Positions 1 through 7,700 of a stretch of DNA of 37,003 nt are shown here, one piece after another. The DNA is taken from NCBI GenBank assembly GCA_938023735.1, contig CALJDK010000210.1:1-37003 (forward strand), in the 5' to 3' direction. Both the position numbers and the translations under genes were made by a program. The notes under the pieces were generated by a model, which made no database searches, was not told the DNA's origin, and saw only the letters and a list, made by a program, of their open reading frames with translations. Numbering within the stretch: the stretch's first letter is position 1; every line of letters begins with the position of its first letter. Source of the DNA: an uncultured Acidimicrobiales bacterium. GTDB taxonomy: Bacteria; Actinomycetota; Acidimicrobiia; Acidimicrobiales; SHLQ01.

Positions 1-1
1 C

Positions 2-1033
2 ACCGACCAACGACGTCGCCAACCAATCCATGCCGTCGAGGTAACCGAGAAGATCGTCCATCCGGCCTACCGGTTGGACGAAGAAGGATTCTTCTTCGAT
101 CACGACGTGGCGCTTCTCCGGTTGACAAACCCCCTCGACGCCGGGCTGGCGATCTCCCTTTCGGCCGACCAGCGTGGCCCGGAGAAGGACACCCCAGCAC
201 TCGCTATTGGTTGGGGCGCAACCGATACGCGAGGAGCGGGAGGCGTTCTGCAACAGGTTGAGGTCCCGGTTTTGGCGGGTCCCGAAGAGCCGCGTTGCAC
301 CAGGTATCCCCGTTGGGTGTTTCATTCAGGTTCGATGGTCTGCGCCGGCGACCTTGAGCTTCGACAGTCGGCATGCTTTGGCGATAGCGGCGGCCCGCTA
401 TTGGCGGCCGACCGGGCGACCGGCCAGATCGCCCAGGTTGGTATCGCCTCGTTTGCCTCGGGCTGCGGAAGCGATCGCTACGGCGTTGGCTACGTGAGGG
501 TGTCGACGTACCTGCCGTGGATCAACTTGATGATCGGCAATGTCGATGGGTGCACGATCGTGGGCACCGAAGCAAACGATGTGCTCATCGGCACGGGAGG
601 CGACGATGTGATCTGTGGCCTTGGTGGCGATGACTTCATTCGCGGTCGCGGCGGCAACGACATCCTTCTGGGCCACGACGGCGACGACAACATCTGGGGC
701 GGTGCCGGCGACGACAAGCTCTTTGGGGCTTCCGGTGACGACCGCCTAAACGCCGGACCGGGCAACGACCTTCTGGAAGGGTCATCGGGTCGCGACTATC
801 TGGCTGGTGGTTTGGGTGCCGATTCGTTACTCGGTGGATATGCATCTGACCGACTGTTCGGCGGAAAGGGTCGTGACTTTCTGGCGGGTGGCACCGGGAA
901 CGACTTCCTCTACGGCGGCAAAGGACGCGATGTGCTCTTCGGTGGCTTTGACCGCGACCGGAGTCGAGGCGGCGGAGGGCGAGATCTTTGTCACGAGAGC
1001 GAGGTACGGAAGTCCTGCCGGGTGTTCGAGTAG
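2..1033 (+). CDS. Secreted trypsin-like serine protease with C-terminal RTX repeats (5' end outside window)
   Basis: The frame is open to the left edge, so the gene is partial and its signal peptide and catalytic His lie upstream. The catalytic Asp is in DHDVALLRL (codon 104-106) and the nucleophile Ser is in CFGDSGGPLL (codon 386-388), as in S1 (chymotrypsin-fold) peptidases. The protease domain ends near YLPWINLMIG, about base 535. From about 548 to 1000 follow glycine/aspartate nonapeptide repeats of the GGxGxDxLxG type, which in RTX proteins fold into a Ca2+-bound beta roll. Several Cys remain (for example CTIVG and DLCHES). Inference: an extracellular protease stabilised or activated by calcium. 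The fusion suggests export, but no secretion gene is in the window. Family is secure; substrate is unknown. Confidence 0.9.
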   Translation, partial: TDQRRRQPIHAVEVTEKIVHPAYRLDEEGFFFDHDVALLRLTNPLDAGLAISLSADQRGPEKDTPALAIGWGATDTRGAGGVLQQVEVPVLAGPEEPRCTRYPRWVFHSGSMVCAGDLELRQSACFGDSGGPLLAADRATGQIAQVGIASFASGCGSDRYGVGYVRVSTYLPWINLMIGNVDGCTIVGTEANDVLIGTGGDDVICGLGGDDFIRGRGGNDILLGHDGDDNIWGGAGDDKLFGASGDDRLNAGPGNDLLEGSSGRDYLAGGLGADSLLGGYASDRLFGGKGRDFLAGGTGNDFLYGGKGRDVLFGGFDRDRSRGGGGRDLCHESEVRKSCRVFE

Positions 1034-1072
1034 ATCGGTTGGCAGGCCCCGCGCGGCGACAAAAACAAACGC

Positions 1073-1106
1073 AGCGCTGGCGCTCCTCTAGCGAGGCGCC
1101 AGCGCT
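1073..1106 (+). terminator. Strong hairpin 40 bp after the protease stop
   Basis: An 11-bp perfect stem (1073-1083 with 1096-1106, AGCGCTGGCGC/GCGCCAGCGCT) encloses a 12-base loop that can itself form a 3-bp stem (1086-1088 with 1093-1095). No T-run follows, so this would be a U-less terminator of the kind proposed in actinobacteria, or just a stable mRNA end. Position after the protease gene favours termination. Confidence 0.5.
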
Positions 1107-1171
1107 ACGTGTACTGCAACTGCTGGGACGAGTAGATGCAGTTCTTGGGACGGCTCCGCCAGCTCGTGGCG

Positions 1172-1214
1172 GTAGATCCGCCGATCTACAAAGTAGGATA
1201 GCCGTTCTACTTTG
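1172..1214 (+). promoter_or_regulatory. Two adjoining inverted repeats upstream of the TetR gene (candidate operator)
   Basis: The first repeat is GTAGATC-cgcc-GATCTAC (1172-1189). The second is CAAAGTAG, 10 bases, CTACTTTG (1189-1214). They share base 1189. A possible -10 element TAAAAT lies just downstream at 1224-1229. TetR-family dimers usually bind such palindromes and repress their own genes, so autoregulation is a reasonable inference. No biochemical specificity can be read from the sequence. Confidence 0.45.
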
Positions 1215-1267
1215 GGTCTTCGGTAAAATTTGGACGTTTGTTGTGAAATGAACAATGTTCGCAGTCT

Positions 1268-1972
1268 GTGGGAAGAGGCGAACACGGAGGTCATAAGCCT
1301 TTTCCTGCGGCTACCGTCGGAAACGTGGCTGAGTCGTCAGGAACCAAACCACCGCAGCAAGAGCGGAGCCGCAAGACCCTTGAAGATCTGCTGGCGGCGG
1401 GCTCAAGGCTGTTAGCGGAGCGTCCCTTTGACGACGTCACGGTGCAAGACATCGTTGCCGAAGCGGGGTCATCGGCCGGATCCTTCTATGCCCGATTCAC
1501 CGACAAGAACGCGTTTCTGCACGCCTTGCAGGAGCAGATGGCCGAGCAGCAGACGGAAGCAATTCGAACGGGGTTGGGCATCCTTGAGCCGAACTCGGTC
1601 GCCTATGACGACATGTGCTTCTACATCACCAGGGGACTGGTGATGATGCACCACCGCTATCGCGGGCTCATTCGGGGCATGTTGGTGCAGGCACGCATCG
1701 ATCCTGAGCTCACGAAAAAAGCCGCCGACCTGTTGGTGGTGGGGTCGAAGGAATGGGCTCGGGTTCTCGATGCTCCCGGCTACACCTTCGAGAAAGTGTG
1801 TGACGAAATCATCGTCGGCCACCGAGTTCTGCTGGCGATCCTCGACCAGAGTCTCTTCTACGACAACTTTACCGACGTGTCTCCCACTGGCATGGGACAC
1901 GATAACGACTACTCCCGCCTTGTCCGCATTTTCTCCGCGGCAATGGATCTCGGCGAACTCGCCAACAGGTAG
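1268..1972 (+). CDS. TetR/AcrR-family transcriptional regulator
   Basis: The N-terminal region (RSRKTLEDLLAAGSRLLAE, then FDDVTVQDIVAEAG and SSAGSFYARFTDKNAFLHAL) is a textbook TetR helix-turn-helix. The C-terminal part, about 140 residues, is the variable ligand/dimer domain with no recognisable ligand. The GTG at 1268 gives 234 aa; an in-frame GTG at 1325 gives 215 aa starting VAESSGTKPP and fits the usual TetR N-terminus better. Neither has a strong ribosome binding site. The gene ends 63 bp before lhr on the same strand. The palindromes at 1172-1214 are the likely binding sites. The regulated pathway is unknown. Confidence 0.9.
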   Translation: MGRGEHGGHKPFPAATVGNVAESSGTKPPQQERSRKTLEDLLAAGSRLLAERPFDDVTVQDIVAEAGSSAGSFYARFTDKNAFLHALQEQMAEQQTEAIRTGLGILEPNSVAYDDMCFYITRGLVMMHHRYRGLIRGMLVQARIDPELTKKAADLLVVGSKEWARVLDAPGYTFEKVCDEIIVGHRVLLAILDQSLFYDNFTDVSPTGMGHDNDYSRLVRIFSAAMDLGELANR

Positions 1973-2035
1973 ATCGAGCATCGGGCTGGCGTATCAGCCC
2001 AAAGTCGTGTCACACCCCTTGCGTAGGGTCTGATA

Positions 2036-5000
2036 ATGGCCACCATTGCGTCCACGATCTCATCTGCCGACTCGTCTCTTGACGCTGCTCAACGTGAGCT
2101 TCAGCAGTCGCTCTTTGCTCCGCTGACCGATGCGCCATTCGGCCGAACGGTGGCAGAGTCTCCCGAAACACATTCGGGATTCCATCCGGCGGTGCAGCTG
2201 TGGTTTGACCGCTCGTTCCCCGACGGCCCCACCCCGCCTCAGGCCGATGCGTGGCCTCACATTGCCGCCGGGCGAAACACGCTGGTGGCCGCGCCAACCG
2301 GTTCCGGGAAGACACTGGCCGGCTTTTTGATGTGTATCGACCGGCTCTACCGCGACCATGCGCTCGGCAAAGCGGTGAGCACCGTGGCCAGGGTGGTGTA
2401 TGTGTCACCGCTCAAAGCACTGGCGGTCGATATTGCCGAGAACCTCACTCGGCCGCTCGCAGAAATCGCCGTCATCGCTGCCGAGCTGGGAATGAGCGCC
2501 CCCGACCTGCGAGTTGGGGTTCGCACGGGCGACACCACCAGCAGCGAACGGGCCAAGATGCTTCGGAAGCCCCCGGCCTTTGTCATCACCACGCCCGAGT
2601 CGCTGTATCTACTGCTGACCGCCGAGAAGAGCCGCAACATTTTGGGAACCGTCGACACCGTCATCGTCGACGAAATTCATGCGGCAGCCCGCGATAAGCG
2701 GGGTTCCCACCTGGCGCTCACGCTCGAACGACTCGACCATGTCACCACTGCGCCGCTGGTTCGGGTTGGGCTTTCGGCGACCCAACGGCCCATCGAGGAG
2801 ATCGCCGAACTTCTGGTTGGCGTGCCTGGAATAGAGCGGTCTGCAGACTCGAAATCGGACCTATCCGCTCTATTCCCGGTCGACGGCGCAGCGGGTCGCA
2901 CGTGCGAGATCGTCGACTCCGGCCACCAACGGGCCCTCGATCTAGCTATCGAGATACCCGACGGCGACCTCGAGGCAGTTGCTTCGGCCGAACAAATGAA
3001 CGACGTGCTGCACCGGATCGCAGAGCTGGTCGGTAGCCATCGCACCACCATCATCTTTGTCAACACCCGACGAATGGCCGAACGACTTGCGCATCAGCTC
3101 GAGGAGATTCTTGAAGATGCCGACGAGGCCGAGGGCGAGGCGGGTGTGGTCGCCGCCCACCACGGATCCCTCTCGAAGGATCGGCGACTACGGGTTGAAA
3201 ACCGCCTTCGGGCGGGCGAGCTCAAAGCGCTTGTCGCTACGGCATCGCTGGAACTGGGCATCGACATCGGACCGGTAGAGTTGGTGTGCCAGGTGGGTTC
3301 GCCGCGCAGTATCGCCACATTTCTGCAACGGGTTGGTCGAGCGAACCACCACCGGCTCGGCATCCCAAAGGGCCGGCTGTACCCGATGACCCGGGACGAA
3401 CTCATCGAGTGCACTGCGCTTCTCACCGCAGTGCATGGCGGGCGACTCGACACCATCATTCAACCCGAGTTACCGCTCGATATCCTCGCCCAGCAGATCG
3501 TGGCCGAGGTCGCAGCACAGGAATGGACAACCGACGACCTCTTCGAGTTGGTGCGGCGGGCGCGGCCGTTTCGTTCGCTCACCCGCGAACTGTTCGACGA
3601 AACGGTCGAGCTGGTGAGCCATGGTGTCACCACCGGCCGCGGTCAACGGGGCGCCTGGTTGCATCACGATGCCATCAATGGCGAACTTCGGCCCCGCAAG
3701 GGCGCTCGACTGGTGGCGCTCACCTCCGGCGGAGCCATTCCCGAGATTGGCGACTTCCGGGTACTTGCCGCTCCCGACGACACCTTTATTGGGTCGGTCA
3801 ACGAGGAATGGGCCGTCGAGTCGATGGCGGGCGACATCTTTCTTCTCGGAACCCATTCGTGGATGATTCGGCGAGTCGAGCCCGGCGTGGTGCGGGTCGT
3901 CGATGCCGGAGGCGCCCCGCCCTCGGTGCCGTTCTGGGCGGGCGAAGCGCCGGCTCGAACCTTCGAGCTGAGCGAGGAGATATCGGCGCTGCGAACCAAA
4001 GTCGACGATGCGGTCGCCGCTGGCCGCCCAGAAGTGGCGAAGCAGCGAATCGCCGCCGATGCGCAGATCGATCCGGCTCTTGCCTCGATCATTGTCGACT
4101 ATTTGGCGGTCGGCCGAGCGGTTCTTGGCGTGATGCCCACCCTCACCGACCTGGTGTTTGAACGATTCTTTGATCAGTCAGGCGGCATGCAGTTGGTGGT
4201 GCACTCGCCCTACGGCGCCCGGGTTAATCGCGCCCTGGGTCTGGCGTTGCGGAAACGGTTCTGTGTGAGCTTCAACTTCGAACTGCAGGCGGCGGCCACC
4301 GACGACGCGCTGGTCATTTCGCTCGGGCCTCATCACAGCTTTCCGCTCGAAGATGTTCCGCGGTTCCTCCACAGCAATACGGTCGAAGACGTGCTGCGCC
4401 AGGCGGTGCTCGACGCACCGATGTTTCAGTCGCGATGGCGCTGGAACCTCAACCGAGCGCTGCTGGTGCTGCGCTTCCGGGGCGGGAAGAAGAACCCGCC
4501 AGCATTTCAGCGGATGGAGGCCGACGATTTCCTTGCCGCGCTGTTTCCGGGGGCCGCGGCGTGTCAGGAGAACATCACCGGGCCCATCGACATCCCCGAA
4601 CACCTCATTGTCCGCCAAACGATCTACGACACGCTGCACGAAGGTCTCGATGTCGACGGTTTGCGTTCGTTGCTCGCCGACATCGAGAACGGCGATGTGC
4701 AGGTCCACTGTCGCGATACCACCGAGGCGTCGCCGCTGGCCCATGAAATCCTCACGGCCAAGCCGTATGCCTTTCTTGACGAAGCTGAGGCTGGCGATCG
4801 TCGGACCAATGCGGTGCCCATCCGTCGCGGGCTTCCCGCCGACCCGTCAACGATGGGCAAACTCGACCCGGCCGCTATCGCCCAAGCGATCGACGAAGTA
4901 CGGCCCGATCCACGCAATGCCGACGAGCTGCACGACCTGCTCTATCAGGCGGTTTTGTACCCGGTACAACAATCGTGGACCGCGTCGTTCACGCAGTTGG

Positions 5001-6439
5001 TCGAACGCGGGCGAGCCCGATCAGTTCAGGTCGATGGCGTCGACTGGTGGCTGGCAACCGAGAACGCCCATCGGGTTACCAAGCTCATCGACAAGGCCGA
5101 CGGTGTGGCTTTGGACCCCGACGATGACGCGGTGGCCGATGCGGCAGTTGCCGACATGTTGCGCGGCCACCTCGATACCCGGGGACCCACCACCCACCAC
5201 CAACTGGTCACGTTGCTTCCGGTGTCCGACCAGCAGATTGCCAGAGGTCTGCTGGCCCTCGAGCAGCAGGGAATCGCGTTGCAAGGTCATTTCACTCGCC
5301 CCGAGCCTGCCGCAAACGGCTCGACCGAGTGGTGCGCTCGACGCCTCCTAGCCCGCATGCACAGCTACAGCCGGCAACGTCGGCGCCGGTCGATCGAACC
5401 GGTATCGGCGCAGGACTTTCTGCGCTTTCTGCTGGCGTGGCAACACGTGCAACCCGGTACTCAGCTCCGCGGCCAGTTCGGCCTGCTCGAGGTACTTGAG
5501 CAGTTGCAGGGGTCTGAGGTCGCGGCATCGGCGTGGGAGAGCGACGTTCTTCGTCGTCGGCTCCACGAGTTCGACCCGGGGTGGCTCGACCAACTGTGTC
5601 ACCGAGGCGAGCTTGGATGGCTTCGGCTCCGTCAACGCACGGCACCGCCCAGCGGCGCTCCGACACGAACCTCTCCGTCCAAGGCCACGCCCATCAGTCT
5701 GGTTTTTCGAGCCGATCTTCCGTGGCTTCTGGCTGCGGTCCGCAAATCCGAGACCGAGGGTCCGGCCGTCGGTGCACTCGCCGAGATTCTCGAATCCCTG
5801 GAACAAAATGGGGCCTCGTTTGTCGGGGAACTTGCCACCTCCACCGGGCGTCTGCCCACCGATATCGAGCAGGCGCTGTGGGAGGGGGTGGCCAGTGGCG
5901 TGGTCACCGCCGACGGCTTTCACGCGTTGCGATCGCTGATGGATGGGGCTCGGCGTCGCCGGTCGACAAGCTCTCGAATGAGTCGGCTTCGCCGCGGCGT
6001 TCCCGACCCGAGCCAGGCTGCCGGCCGTTGGTCGCTGGTGCCAGCGGTTGACACCACACTCGAGCCCGACGACCTGGCCGAAGCGGTCGCCGAACAGTTG
6101 CTGAACCGATGGGGTGTGGTGTTTCGCGATCTGGTCGTGCACGAAAAGCTTGGACTTTCGTGGCGCGACATTCAGTGGGCGCTGCGCCGTCTCGAAGACC
6201 GTGGGCTGGTGCGAGGCGGGCGGTTCGTCACGGGCTTCGGAGGCGAACAGTTTGCGCTTCCGCGGGCGAGTGAGTCGTTGCGCAAAGTGCGTGATACCGA
6301 GCGTACGGGCTTGCGAGTCACCGTTTCTGCATGTGATCCGCTCAACCTCACCGGCGTATTGTTCGATGGCCCTCGTGTGCCGTCCGTTCGCACAAACTCG
6401 GTCACCTATATCGACGGAAGCCCCGAAACCTTGATGTGA
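2036..6439 (+). CDS. lhr: Lhr-family ATP-dependent DNA helicase (1467 aa) carrying an in-frame palindromic element
   Basis: Superfamily 2 helicase of the Lhr group, which in mycobacteria is a 3'-5' translocase linked to DNA repair. Visible motifs: PTGSGKT (Walker A, Lys92), DEIH (Walker B, residues 212-215), LSATQRP (motif III), and motif VI in VGRANHH near residue 435. A long C-terminal region with winged-helix-like and Lhr-specific segments follows, ending in the typical DPLNLTG...RVPS motif. Length matches the family (about 1500 aa). The ATG at 2036 is the natural start. Residues 264-281 are encoded by repeat copy 1 (2827-2877) and lie between the RecA-1 segment after SATQRP and the CEIVDSG strand. 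They should look like an extra loop against other Lhr proteins. Function is otherwise expected to be intact. Confidence 0.95.
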   Translation: MATIASTISSADSSLDAAQRELQQSLFAPLTDAPFGRTVAESPETHSGFHPAVQLWFDRSFPDGPTPPQADAWPHIAAGRNTLVAAPTGSGKTLAGFLMCIDRLYRDHALGKAVSTVARVVYVSPLKALAVDIAENLTRPLAEIAVIAAELGMSAPDLRVGVRTGDTTSSERAKMLRKPPAFVITTPESLYLLLTAEKSRNILGTVDTVIVDEIHAAARDKRGSHLALTLERLDHVTTAPLVRVGLSATQRPIEEIAELLVGVPGIERSADSKSDLSALFPVDGAAGRTCEIVDSGHQRALDLAIEIPDGDLEAVASAEQMNDVLHRIAELVGSHRTTIIFVNTRRMAERLAHQLEEILEDADEAEGEAGVVAAHHGSLSKDRRLRVENRLRAGELKALVATASLELGIDIGPVELVCQVGSPRSIATFLQRVGRANHHRLGIPKGRLYPMTRDELIECTALLTAVHGGRLDTIIQPELPLDILAQQIVAEVAAQEWTTDDLFELVRRARPFRSLTRELFDETVELVSHGVTTGRGQRGAWLHHDAINGELRPRKGARLVALTSGGAIPEIGDFRVLAAPDDTFIGSVNEEWAVESMAGDIFLLGTHSWMIRRVEPGVVRVVDAGGAPPSVPFWAGEAPARTFELSEEISALRTKVDDAVAAGRPEVAKQRIAADAQIDPALASIIVDYLAVGRAVLGVMPTLTDLVFERFFDQSGGMQLVVHSPYGARVNRALGLALRKRFCVSFNFELQAAATDDALVISLGPHHSFPLEDVPRFLHSNTVEDVLRQAVLDAPMFQSRWRWNLNRALLVLRFRGGKKNPPAFQRMEADDFLAALFPGAAACQENITGPIDIPEHLIVRQTIYDTLHEGLDVDGLRSLLADIENGDVQVHCRDTTEASPLAHEILTAKPYAFLDEAEAGDRRTNAVPIRRGLPADPSTMGKLDPAAIAQAIDEVRPDPRNADELHDLLYQAVLYPVQQSWTASFTQLVERGRARSVQVDGVDWWLATENAHRVTKLIDKADGVALDPDDDAVADAAVADMLRGHLDTRGPTTHHQLVTLLPVSDQQIARGLLALEQQGIALQGHFTRPEPAANGSTEWCARRLLARMHSYSRQRRRRSIEPVSAQDFLRFLLAWQHVQPGTQLRGQFGLLEVLEQLQGSEVAASAWESDVLRRRLHEFDPGWLDQLCHRGELGWLRLRQRTAPPSGAPTRTSPSKATPISLVFRADLPWLLAAVRKSETEGPAVGALAEILESLEQNGASFVGELATSTGRLPTDIEQALWEGVASGVVTADGFHALRSLMDGARRRRSTSSRMSRLRRGVPDPSQAAGRWSLVPAVDTTLEPDDLAEAVAEQLLNRWGVVFRDLVVHEKLGLSWRDIQWALRRLEDRGLVRGGRFVTGFGGEQFALPRASESLRKVRDTERTGLRVTVSACDPLNLTGVLFDGPRVPSVRTNSVTYIDGSPETLM
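2827..2877 (+). repeat. Palindromic element copy 1 (51-bp unit), in frame inside lhr
   Basis: Arms GGAATAGAGCGG (2828-2839) and CCGCTCTATTCC (2865-2876) enclose 25 bases containing CTGCAG. With the flanking T and C the unit is 51 bp. It is nearly identical to the units at 14328, 21574 and 24717. It is translated in lhr in the orientation and frame that give PGIERSADSKSDLSALFP. There is no second hairpin here. Confidence 0.93.
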
Positions 6440-6531
6440 CAGTTCGACAACTTTCGAAAAAAGTGCTCAAGGGCCCCACAATTTGGGTCGAAGTAGTAAC
6501 CACACAGGTCGAATGGCCCACCAGAACAGCA

Positions 6532-6577
6532 GCATTTCGGAAACAGCATTTCGCAAGCAGGGCATTTCGCAAGCAGT
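6532..6577 (+). repeat. Short tandem repeat, unit GCATTTCGcAAgCAg
   Basis: Three units begin GCATTTCG at 6532, 6546 and 6562 (spacing 14 and 16). The second and third share GCATTTCGCAAGCAG exactly. It sits in a non-coding gap just 5' of the hairpin at 6597. Function is not evident. Confidence 0.7.
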
Positions 6578-6596
6578 GTGTCGCGGGAACCAATGG

Positions 6597-6626
6597 AAGA
6601 GTCGAACTCCTCGGAGTTCGACTCTT
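6597..6626 (+). terminator. 14-bp perfect hairpin, candidate terminator after lhr
   Basis: AAGAGTCGAACTCC (6597-6610) pairs perfectly with 6613-6626. The two-base turn would open to a CUCG tetraloop closed by C-G. It is followed by TTGCAGTTTT, a weak T-rich tract. It lies about 160 bp after lhr and 100 bp before the LLM gene start, so it could end lhr transcription or act in the leader of the next gene. Confidence 0.5.
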
Positions 6627-6728
6627 GCAGTTTTGCCGAAGGTTTCGCGACTGGCGGTGCCAGATTTCGCCAGGGTGGGGGCGGTGTGCTGCACTACGGG
6701 AACGGCGGTGAACTCGGAGGAATTTCAC

Positions 6729-7700
6729 ATGACCATGAGCAACATGCGGTTCAATATGGTGAACCCAAATCAGGACGCCGCCGAAATGGCCGGCAGGTAC
6801 CGGGCGATGCTCGATATGGCTACGGCTGCCGATGAAGCAGGCATGAGCGGGATCACTCTTGAAGAGCACCATGGAGCGTTCAACGGATGGAGCCCAACGC
6901 CGCTTCTGAACGCGGGCATGATCCTGGCGCGTACCAAATCGATGATGGTGAGTATCTCCGCGTTGCTGTTGCCGCTGCACGAACCAATCCGGGTCGCCGA
7001 AGACATTGCTGTGCTCGACCTGGTGGGTGGCGGTCGACTCGTCACCATCTTTGGGTTGGGCTACCGGCCAAGCGAGTACGCCATGTTGGGCAAAGACTGG
7101 AACGGTCGAGGCAAGCTGATGGACGAGTGCCTGGCCACGGTGATGGCCGCCTGGACGGGCGAACCGTTCGACTACCGCGGCGAAATGGTGCAGGTACTGC
7201 CAAAGCCAGCATCAGAACCGCATCCGATCGTGATGGTTGGTGGCACCAGCAAGCCGGCTGCTCGACGCGCGGCGCGCTTCGGGCTGCCGCTGTTTCCGGC
7301 AGCCCATATGCCTGACCTCGAGGCCTACTACTACGAGAAGTGCGAGGAGTACGGCACGCAGGGATTTGTGGTGATGCCCAGCCCAAAGACCAAGATGATG
7401 TTCGTTGCAAACGATCCCGACCAGGCGTGGGCCGAGTTGGGTGACCACTTCTTCCACGAGGCCAGTACGTACAAGAGTTGGCAAACCGCCGACATTTCCT
7501 CGGCGGTGAAGTCAGGCGCCACCAACCCGGCCGAACTCCGCGACGAGGGCATCTATGTGGTGATGACACCCGAGGAAGCCATCGCCGAAGGCAAGTCTGC
7601 AGGCAGCGTTGTGTTGCATCCGCTGGTTGGCGGTATGCCCGTCGATGCCGGCTGGGAATGCCTCAACCTTTTTCTCAACGATGTGCTGCCCAATATCTAG
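6729..7700 (+). CDS. LLM-class (luciferase-like) flavin-dependent oxidoreductase
   Basis: 323 aa. The start is ATG 6729, preceded by GGAGG at 6716-6720; the longer open frame upstream runs through the intergenic repeat and is not used. Features of the luciferase-like monooxygenase barrel: MRFNMVNPNQ at the N-terminus, GITLEEHHGAFNGW, the strand with LLLPLHEPIRVAEDIAVLDLVGGGRL, then GLGYRP. Members use FMN or F420; an F420 or FMN preference cannot be read from sequence alone. It probably acts in the cytoplasm on an unknown organic substrate. Its stop overlaps the stop of serB on the other strand by 4 bp (CTAG, 7697-7700). Confidence 0.9.
   Translation: MTMSNMRFNMVNPNQDAAEMAGRYRAMLDMATAADEAGMSGITLEEHHGAFNGWSPTPLLNAGMILARTKSMMVSISALLLPLHEPIRVAEDIAVLDLVGGGRLVTIFGLGYRPSEYAMLGKDWNGRGKLMDECLATVMAAWTGEPFDYRGEMVQVLPKPASEPHPIVMVGGTSKPAARRAARFGLPLFPAAHMPDLEAYYYEKCEEYGTQGFVVMPSPKTKMMFVANDPDQAWAELGDHFFHEASTYKSWQTADISSAVKSGATNPAELRDEGIYVVMTPEEAIAEGKSAGSVVLHPLVGGMPVDAGWECLNLFLNDVLPNI

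Larger units (their letters stand above)
6440..6728. other. Intergenic region between lhr and the LLM oxidoreductase gene
   Basis: 289 bp with no convincing gene. It holds a short tandem repeat (6532-6577), a perfect hairpin (6597-6626) and the strong ribosome binding site of the next gene (GGAGG, 6716-6720). Open frames exist but encode only low-complexity peptides derived from the repeat. Confidence 0.6.

Noticed and set aside
6597-6626. The hairpin with TTCGA sequences as part of a tRNA gene
   Set aside because: There is no acceptor stem, anticodon arm or D arm around it. It is a simple perfect inverted repeat.
6483-6728. An 82-codon N-terminal extension of the LLM oxidoreductase
   Set aside because: It runs through the tandem repeat and the hairpin. 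ATG 6729 has a strong GGAGG and gives the normal family N-terminus.
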